A stretch of 64,000 bases of DNA from Ctenosaura bakeri (taxonomy: Eukaryota; Chordata; Lepidosauria; Squamata; Iguanidae). The notes under the pieces were generated by a model that was given only the letters and a program-made list of their open reading frames with translations, was not told where the DNA came from and searched no databases. Of the stretch, positions 57,970-64,000 are shown in pieces (position 1 is the first letter of the stretch; every line of letters starts with the position of its first letter). The stretch is taken from NCBI GenBank assembly GCA_948474755.1, contig CAOLHI010000481.1, positions 1,178,001 through 1,242,000 of the forward strand, read 5' to 3'. A program made the position numbers and the translations under genes.

Positions 57970-59227
57970 AGTTGCCCTAAAAGATGGCGGCTTTGAGGTC
58001 TACCTGTAATGTCAGCGCCTCCTTAGAATTTGGGGAATCCTAGCTCAAAGGAGGTCTGCAAGAGGAGGGTAATGGACAGGATCTTTTCACTCTTTATACC
58101 AGTGCTAACTATAGAGAGGACTCCAGTTAACAGCTAAACAGAGTATTTTATTGGAAAGTAACAGGCATACAAGAAGTCAGACACTCAAGAACCATACAAG
58201 GCTATTGGAAAATGAGGCAAGAAAGGTTGGGTGGAGAGAAATTGAGTGTAAAGGTTGATAGTTACCAATCCTGAAGCAGAAAGCTGAAGCGGAGTGGCTC
58301 AGACAGTAAGTCTAAAGGTAGCACAGAGGAACAGAGATCTGGGTGCCAAAGTACTACAAGTATGTCCGAAGTACTACAAGGCCAAAGTGCTATTTCCAAA
58401 GTACTACAAATTACTGGAGTTTGAGCTGGGAGTTTTATCCCTATTTCCTGCCCTGAAGGAGAGTGTAGACAAAGCGATAATGGCTTTCCCATGAAACTGA
58501 CAAGTCCAGAATGGGCGGATTGCTGTAACTTTCAGTGACAAAATATTGATGGGAGTCCTGACAATCTCATAACATTTTGTCCAGGTAAAGTGAATGGGGA
58601 AGGTCTCAGTAGGATATCCTCACAGTAGGGGTCTCTGATTCCTTCACCAGGGCAATTTCTCCTGCTATTTTTCTCACAAGTGCTTGCAACTTAGTTTTTA
58701 GAAAGGACTAACATATATACCCAGCATTGCCTGACATTTTATTTTCTCATAGGTGATACTTGTTAGAAAGATTTGAGATCCTGTGTCTCTGATGCCCCCA
58801 AACTGACTTGTTCAGTACCTGTAACTTTTCCTCATATTCCCCAATCCAATCTGTATTCAGAATTATAACATACAGAGGTTTGGTTCCTGAGGGAATATAT
58901 TGCCCTCCTCCTTGCTGCTAGGCCTCATCTCCATAGCAACCGGCCAGGCCCAAGAGCTCTCTGGCTGAGAATTCTAAAGGCCCTTCCCTAAGCTGCAAAC
59001 CCCAGGATTCCATAGAATCTTCTAGGTAGCCCATAATATGAGGCCTTCACCTGACACAGACAAACTCACAAACTTTGACTTTTATATATTAGATTATCAC
59101 AACCCTATTAATATCAGGCTGGCATATGCATACAACCAGCACACTTTCCAACGTGCTTCAACCATGAAATACATCCAATTATGAAAATAGCACATCCCAC
59201 AGAGTGGAGGTGTATGATATGGTAACA
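57970..59227 (-). mobile_element. LTR, gypsy type, antisense, with internal insertion
   Basis: About 1258 bp. It starts with a mutated terminus (AGTTGCCCTAAAAGATGG, where the relatives have TGTTACCCC) and ends TATGGTAACA. Flanks CCCT and TCCT differ at one base. The early part (CAGCGCCTCCTTAG, CAAAGGAGGTCTGCAAGAGG) matches 45948 on. A foldback fragment is inside at 58953-59018, which may account for part of the extra length. Confidence 0.75.
58953..59018. mobile_element. Foldback DNA transposon, fragment (copy 13)
   Basis: AGAGCTCTCTGGCTGAGAAT, then CTAAGCTGCAAACCCCAGGA and TTCCATAGAAT: the centre of a long-form copy, without either terminus. Confidence 0.75.
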
Positions 59228-59488
59228 TCCTTCCCAGAGACACACACACATTTTGACATTTGTGATTTTCCCACTTTTGTGAGAGTCCTGCACTCCTAAC
59301 TGTAGCAATTGTAGAGAGCCAACTGTATAGTTAGCATGGCAATAGTGCTAAATACAACAACTTTGCAGTCAAGAATCTGCATTCTATCATAGTAAACATT
59401 CTGTGATTATACAGGCATTAAAAAAAGTGAAGCAGTGGTTTAAGTGTTGGACTTGAACTTGTGAGATCCATTTTTAGATTATGACTGA
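59228..59488. other. Intergenic, nothing recognised
   Basis: Short region between an LTR and a GC-rich transposon with no visible feature. Confidence 0.4.
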
Positions 59489-59915
59489 GGCCCTTTTCGC
59501 ACGCAGTTTTTTTGTGCGAGGGCCCCTTAAGCGTCGCGTGAATGGGAGCATTGGTCCATACGACGCACTCCCACTCACGTGACGCTCACGAGGCTAAAGC
59601 GGGCCGCGTGGATTTTTTTATTTTCGGCTCTAAGCCGAAAATACTGTGCGGTCGCGCAATGCTCGCGGGGCCCTCCCGCACTTACCTGCGTGCGGTGCAC
59701 CGAACAAGCCGGCCTGGTTGAGCTTCCTTCCCCAGCGCAGCCTACAGCTCCCAGGCTGCGCTGCGAAAGGATGGAACGGGGCGCTAGCACGACGGTCGTG
59801 CAACCGGCAAACCGCTGCAGGAGGCAGAAGGGCTCCGTGAGCGGCTCGCGCAAATGGCTGCTCGCGTGAGCGCCGCTCCCCACTGCTGTGACGAAGGTAA
59901 GGTGCGAAAAGGGCC
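59489..59915. mobile_element. GC-rich DNA transposon, copy 3, TSD TGA
   Basis: 427 bp; ends GGCCCTTTTCGCACGCAG and TGCGAAAAGGGCC. TGA stands on both sides (59486-59488 and 59916-59918). CpG-rich interior, homologous in order to 17492-18034. Arginine-rich frames on both strands are by-products. Confidence 0.88.
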
Positions 59916-59918
59916 TGA

Positions 59919-61755
59919 GTCATGAAATTTGCTGGGTGGCCTTGGGCTCATCATTATCTTCCAACCACACCTAAAGTGGAGGTGAGGCAAGACATTTATA
60001 CCACCTTAATTTCATTGGAGGCAAGTGGATATATAAAGATAACAAGTCAGTGAAATGATAGGAGTCAGTTGCATTGAGTGTTGACAACTCCAAGGTGTAA
60101 ATTGGCAACGGAAAGATATGAGGTTGGGTTTTAGACAAGTGAACTATGCAAACCTGCCTGCAGAGCGTTCTTCCAGTTTAGAAAGGAATTGTGGCATGCC
60201 ATATTAGCCTCAATGATTGGCTCCCAACTGTGAAGCCTCTGGATTGGCCAGGTTGTGCAAACCAAGGGCCTAATCTATAGTGGTAAGTATGTGGTACCTG
60301 CTACACAGTGGCTTCCACATCAAGCTAATGAATTCAGGACCCATGAAACTGGAAAATCTACCTTGGTTTGATTCTGTCAATCTGCGCTTGCTGGCCTGGA
60401 CTCACAACTGAATCCAGTCAGCTTATTCTTAGGTTGTACTTACAATCAGACCCACCAAATATGTAGGTTCATCCTGTTTTTTGTATTGATTGCTTCACAA
60501 ATGGTACTTGTAAACACCTGGTGATTCCAGCAATCAGCCAGTAGGGGTAAGAAAGTACACAAGGGCTTAGTTATGCATCAAATGACATCTTTTACGTCCA
60601 TGGTGAGCCACTGTGCCCTCCCAGATGGTTTGGGTCTACACATTCCAAAAGTCCTAGTCTGCATTGCCAGTGATAAAGGATTATGGTAGTTGTGATTGTT
60701 AAAGAATGCCACTATGCTGATGAAGATTGTAATCTGGGGTGGGGGGGGGGATTTGGGCATTGAACTACATCTAACCCCTACTCAAAAGTCTTTCAAACTT
60801 GCACACACAAGTTGGCACCATCTTCTCTCCATTTTGCAAAGGTTTCATGGCCCCATGAAAATGTGGGAGAACAAGAAAGAGAGTATGTCTCTCAACACAT
60901 TGAAAATCCCATTTTTCTTTAAGCAGTTTCTTAACCTAAGCTTTAGATGCTTCTTTTTTGACTGGTATGTTTTATATTCTTTTCCTATAGTGTCCCAAAA
61001 CCCTTTTAAACCTAACTGTGAATTTTTTAATACGGTTTTCCCCTTGCTTCTAAGCAGCCAGTCTAATATGAGACAAACCTATTTCCAGTATCTGGGTTGT
61101 TTCCTGGCAGATTGTCTGTTCCATTTCCTACTTCCCCCATTAATTACTGAATGGATAAAGTGCTCTTTGTTCACCTCAAATACCAAAACCAGAGATGGAA
61201 AAAGTTACTTTTTGGAGTGTAGTTCTCAGTATCTCCCAGTCAGCATTGGGCAATGAATATGTTACTTGGGGGAATTTGGAGAGTTGTACTCCAAACAGTA
61301 ACTTTTCAAGCCTCTAAGCAAACATCCATGGCCCTGAATCCTGTTGGTTAGTTTTAACTAAAGTAGACCCATTAAATGAATTATTCAAGGGAGAGTCAAC
61401 AGGTAAGTGAATTTCATTGTTTTACTGGACCTACTCTGCTTGGGACTAAAAACAGGATTCAAAGCTCCCACCCTCCCTGTGACTTACAATTACACATTCA
61501 TATTTAAGAATAATTACAAATAATTCAACGAACATTCATAATTCAAAAACCTGTTTATTAAGCACACCAGCCACCCTACATCCTACCTACTCCATTTAAA
61601 AAAAAATCCGTTAAGTTACAGATTCCATTTGTGCACATTCTATATTCCCTTTTAGAACAAAACCTAGTTCATAAATGTAGGAAGTAGCCCCCTTTGGAAT
61701 ACCTCCTGACCAGAGCAAACATACTTCTGTACAGTCACCAGCTGTTTGCTTTCAA
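59919..61755. other. Intergenic, no supported gene
   Basis: A 186-codon plus-strand frame at 60696-61256 has no motif, and its composition is typical of AT-rich non-coding DNA. A TTTATT at 61554-61559 could be the minus-strand AATAAA for the sulfotransferase exon. Confidence 0.5.
61554..61559 (-). terminator. Candidate polyadenylation signal of the sulfotransferase
   Basis: TTTATT on the plus strand is AATAAA on the minus strand, about 200 nt after the stop codon. Confidence 0.45.
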
Positions 61756-61756
61756 A

Positions 61757-61875
61757 TTAGCATTCATAAACGAGATGTTTTGCCACTTCACTGAATGCCA
61801 TTTTCTTGTTAAATGTCTCTTCAAACATCAGGTTCTGCTTGGGAGTGAAATGATTTTTCCAGTCACCAACTGCAC
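61757..61875 (-). CDS. Cytosolic sulfotransferase, terminal exon
   Basis: Minus strand: after a TTTAATCCTTTAG acceptor, GT completes a glycine codon, then AVGDWKNHFTPKQNLMFEET and FNKKMAFSEVAKHLVYEC, stop at 61759-61757. RKGxxGDWKNxFTxxQNxxF is the conserved C-terminal signature of cytosolic sulfotransferases (PAPS-dependent; residues of the GDWKN region contact the cofactor and dimer interface). Exon length, phase 1 acceptor and stop position fit the last exon of that family. A minus-strand AATAAA lies about 200 nt on. No preceding exon is found in 61876-64000, so it is either the end of a gene continuing rightward or a relic. Subfamily not assigned. Confidence 0.8.
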
Positions 61876-62344
61876 CTAAAGGATTAAATGGAGGTGGAAG
61901 GGAGAGAGATGAAGTGTTATGGATCTTCCATCGCAGAAAAAGGGAAACGTTCGTTTTTGGATTACGAAATGTAAATTTCCCAAACTCTATACCAGATCTG
62001 TTACTATGACAAGGATACAGGACATCTTTCAGTGTAAAACTGCAGTGAAGTTGTGATACCTGGGAGGCTTGTAATGAAAACTGAATGGCAGTGTGAGAAC
62101 GCCATTTGCTAGTGCATATGGCTTCCACTTAACTGTTCTCTGTGTGTATCATGTCCATCATCGCCTATAATATGCATGGCAGGTGACATAAGATGTTCTC
62201 ACATAGTAGGAGCCTGAGTTGCACTTCATGTGCCTATTTTGTTTTCTTCATTGTTCTGCTTCTTTTAGACAATCTCTGCATGCAACAGAACCACATAATG
62301 TGTTTCACAGACAGTATCACCCTAGACTGTTACTGGATGGAAGT

Positions 62345-63216
62345 ATGTCATGGCTGAATGTTTTCCATTTTGGAAATTAAAGGAGCAAAACTGTAGCAAA
62401 TATCCTGAACCATGGGCCAAGGCGAACAAAATGAAATTCAACAGAGACAAGTGTAAGGTCCTACACTTAGGTAGAAAAAGTGGATTACAGAAATATAGGA
62501 TGGGGGACACGTGGCTGGATAGCAGTACGTCTGAAAGGGATCTAGGAGTCTTCATAGACCACAAGCTGAACATGAGTCAGCAGTGTGATGCGGCAGCCAA
62601 GAAAGCCAATGCAATTCTCAGCTGCATCAATAGGAGTATGGTGTCTAGATTGAGGGAGGTACTGGTACCACTCTACTCTGCTTTGATTAGACCTCATCTT
62701 GAATACTGTGTCCAGTTCTGGGCACCCCAATTCAAGAAGGACATGGTCAAGCTGGAGCAAGTCCAGAGGAGGGAGACCAAAATGGTGAGAGGCCTGGAAG
62801 CCATGCCCTATGAGGATAGACCAGAGCTGGGTATGTTTAGTCTGCAGAAGATAAAGGTTAAGAGGGGACATGATAGCCATGTTTAAATCTTTGAAGGGAT
62901 GCCATGTAGAGGAAGGAGAGGGCTTGTTTTCTGCTGCTCCAGAGACCAGGACAAGGAGCAATGGATTCAAGCTGCAGGAAAGGAGATACCACCTGAATCT
63001 CAGGAAGAACTTCCTGATAGTCAGGGCTGTCCGGCAGTGGAATGTGCTGCCTCGGAGTGTAGTGGAGTCTCCTTCTTGGAGGTTTTTAAGCAGAGGCTGG
63101 ATGGCTGTCTGTCAGGGAGTGCTTTGAGGGTGTTCCTGCATGGCAGGGGATTGGACTGGATGGCCCGTGTGGTCTCTTCCAACTCTACATTTCTATGATT
63201 CTATGATTCTATGGGG
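62345..63216 (+). mobile_element. CR1 LINE, long 3' fragment
   Basis: An open stretch encoding KANKMKFNRDKCKVLHLGRK, MSQQCDAAAKKANAILSCIN, RSMVSRLREVLVPLYSALIR and [20 protein letters not shown]. After a frame break come LFSAAPETRTRSNGFKLQER and RAVRQWNVLPRSVVESPSW. The 3' end reads GGATGGCCCGTGTGGTCTCT and ATTCTATGATTCTATG. Among the best preserved CR1 copies in the window. It lies upstream of the sulfotransferase exon in that gene's orientation. Confidence 0.93.
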
Positions 63217-64000
63217 CAGGGCGGGGAGCAGTTAAACAGGTAGCCTTTGCTTTTTCTTCTGTCTTTCGTAACTCTATGCGTAGATTGCTATGCTTAGGCT
63301 TTACTTCCGCCTGTCAAATGAGGCAACTTCCTGCTACTTCTACCAGATAGATAGTCTCAATAATGATTGAAAATACTGGCATGGATGTGGTGGGTGCTTA
63401 ACCCGTTGTCATCATCAAACAAAATCTTGTCCTCCCCATCATTAGATTGGGGTGGGGAGAGGAAAAGAGCGAGGAGATGTTGACAACAGCAATAACAGCA
63501 GACAACAAGAAGGAAACAGTGTTATGCACATGGCAATGGCTTCAAAGATGTGGGGGGAAAAGAAGATGGTGGTGGTGGTGGCAGCATTATGGCTTCTGGC
63601 AATAACAGGAGGAAGAGGTTGTCCTCTATCTTCCAGAGGTCACCTGGCTATGTCTTCACTCCCAATGATCATCAGATCTATGGCCTTGTGACAGACTGGC
63701 TTGGAAAATCACCTGTGCCATGTTGTCAAAGTGCTTGCCCCATGGTCTACTTCACAAGTGGTAAGACAGTGGGTTTGATTCACCTTTGGGGTGTTGTGTA
63801 ACCAAATCTGGGGATTTCATACTAACTTTGGATGGCTTTCCTAGTGCAATAAATGTAAGTTTTTCTCTTTTACCATATTATGAACATCCAGAGTAATTAT
63901 TCCTATTGTGTACTTCTCTGTTCACAGCATTAGCTTGAACCAATCTGCTAGGATAAATATCAAATTTTCTTACACCCTTATTAGTGGCTTCAATGACAGT
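63217..64000. other. Right end, nothing supported
   Basis: Frames at 63452-63801 are short and low in complexity, with no motif. No sulfotransferase exon or other gene part recognised. Confidence 0.45.

Noticed and set aside
59575..59923. Arginine-rich frames and a possible CpG-island promoter
   Set aside because: The block is bounded by inverted ends and a TGA duplication, so it is a mobile element; no gene follows it.
60696..61256. 186-codon open frame as a gene
   Set aside because: No domain, signal or splice evidence; AT-rich chance frame.
63452..63801. Short frames near the right edge as sulfotransferase or other exons
   Set aside because: Low complexity, no family motif, no matching phase.

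Overview
The window reads as vertebrate nuclear DNA, most likely from a squamate reptile (lizard or snake). The genes are split into short exons with GT/AG borders. The intergenic and intronic DNA is packed with CR1 LINE 3' ends, tRNA-derived SINEs, one 5S-rRNA-derived SINE (a type known from lizards), L1 and L2-like LINE pieces, Ty3-type LTR elements and foldback DNA transposons. No prokaryotic features, CRISPR arrays or functional RNA genes were seen.

Three genes are supported. (1) Positions 176-6827, minus strand: the first four coding exons of ABCC9 (sulfonylurea receptor 2, the regulatory subunit of K-ATP channels), ending inside the gene at the left edge. These exons encode the N-terminal TMD0 domain. 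(2) Positions 31166-54267, plus strand: a complete eight-exon CMAS gene (CMP-sialic acid synthetase) with a CpG-rich promoter. ABCC9 next to CMAS is the same neighbourhood as human 12p12. (3) Positions 61757-61875, minus strand: one terminal exon of a cytosolic sulfotransferase, tail-to-tail with CMAS; the rest would lie beyond the right edge or be lost.

Layout: 1-6.8 kb ABCC9 exons and introns; 6.8-31 kb the divergent intergenic interval, made mostly of repeats (solo LTRs at 12.6, 27.3 and 28.5 kb, a GC-rich transposon in an L1 at 16.3 kb, another in a SINE at 17.5 kb, many foldback elements); 31.0-54.3 kb CMAS, with a CR1 in intron 3, a broken Ty3/gypsy element in intron 4 and L2-like, LTR and foldback pieces in introns 5-7; 54.3-64 kb a SINE-bearing 3' flank, an LTR, a GC-rich transposon, the sulfotransferase exon and a CR1.

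Most notable: a family of about 165-205 bp near-palindromic foldback elements, at least ten copies, one inserted inside another with an exact 3-bp target duplication; a second GC-rich transposon family with similar terminal design and TGA or TAA/TCA flanks; a tandem triplication that copies the CMAS exon 1 splice donor three times; an apparent 1-nt insertion in CMAS exon 7; and the unexpected sulfotransferase exon. All family names come from reading translations and motifs by eye; no database search was run.
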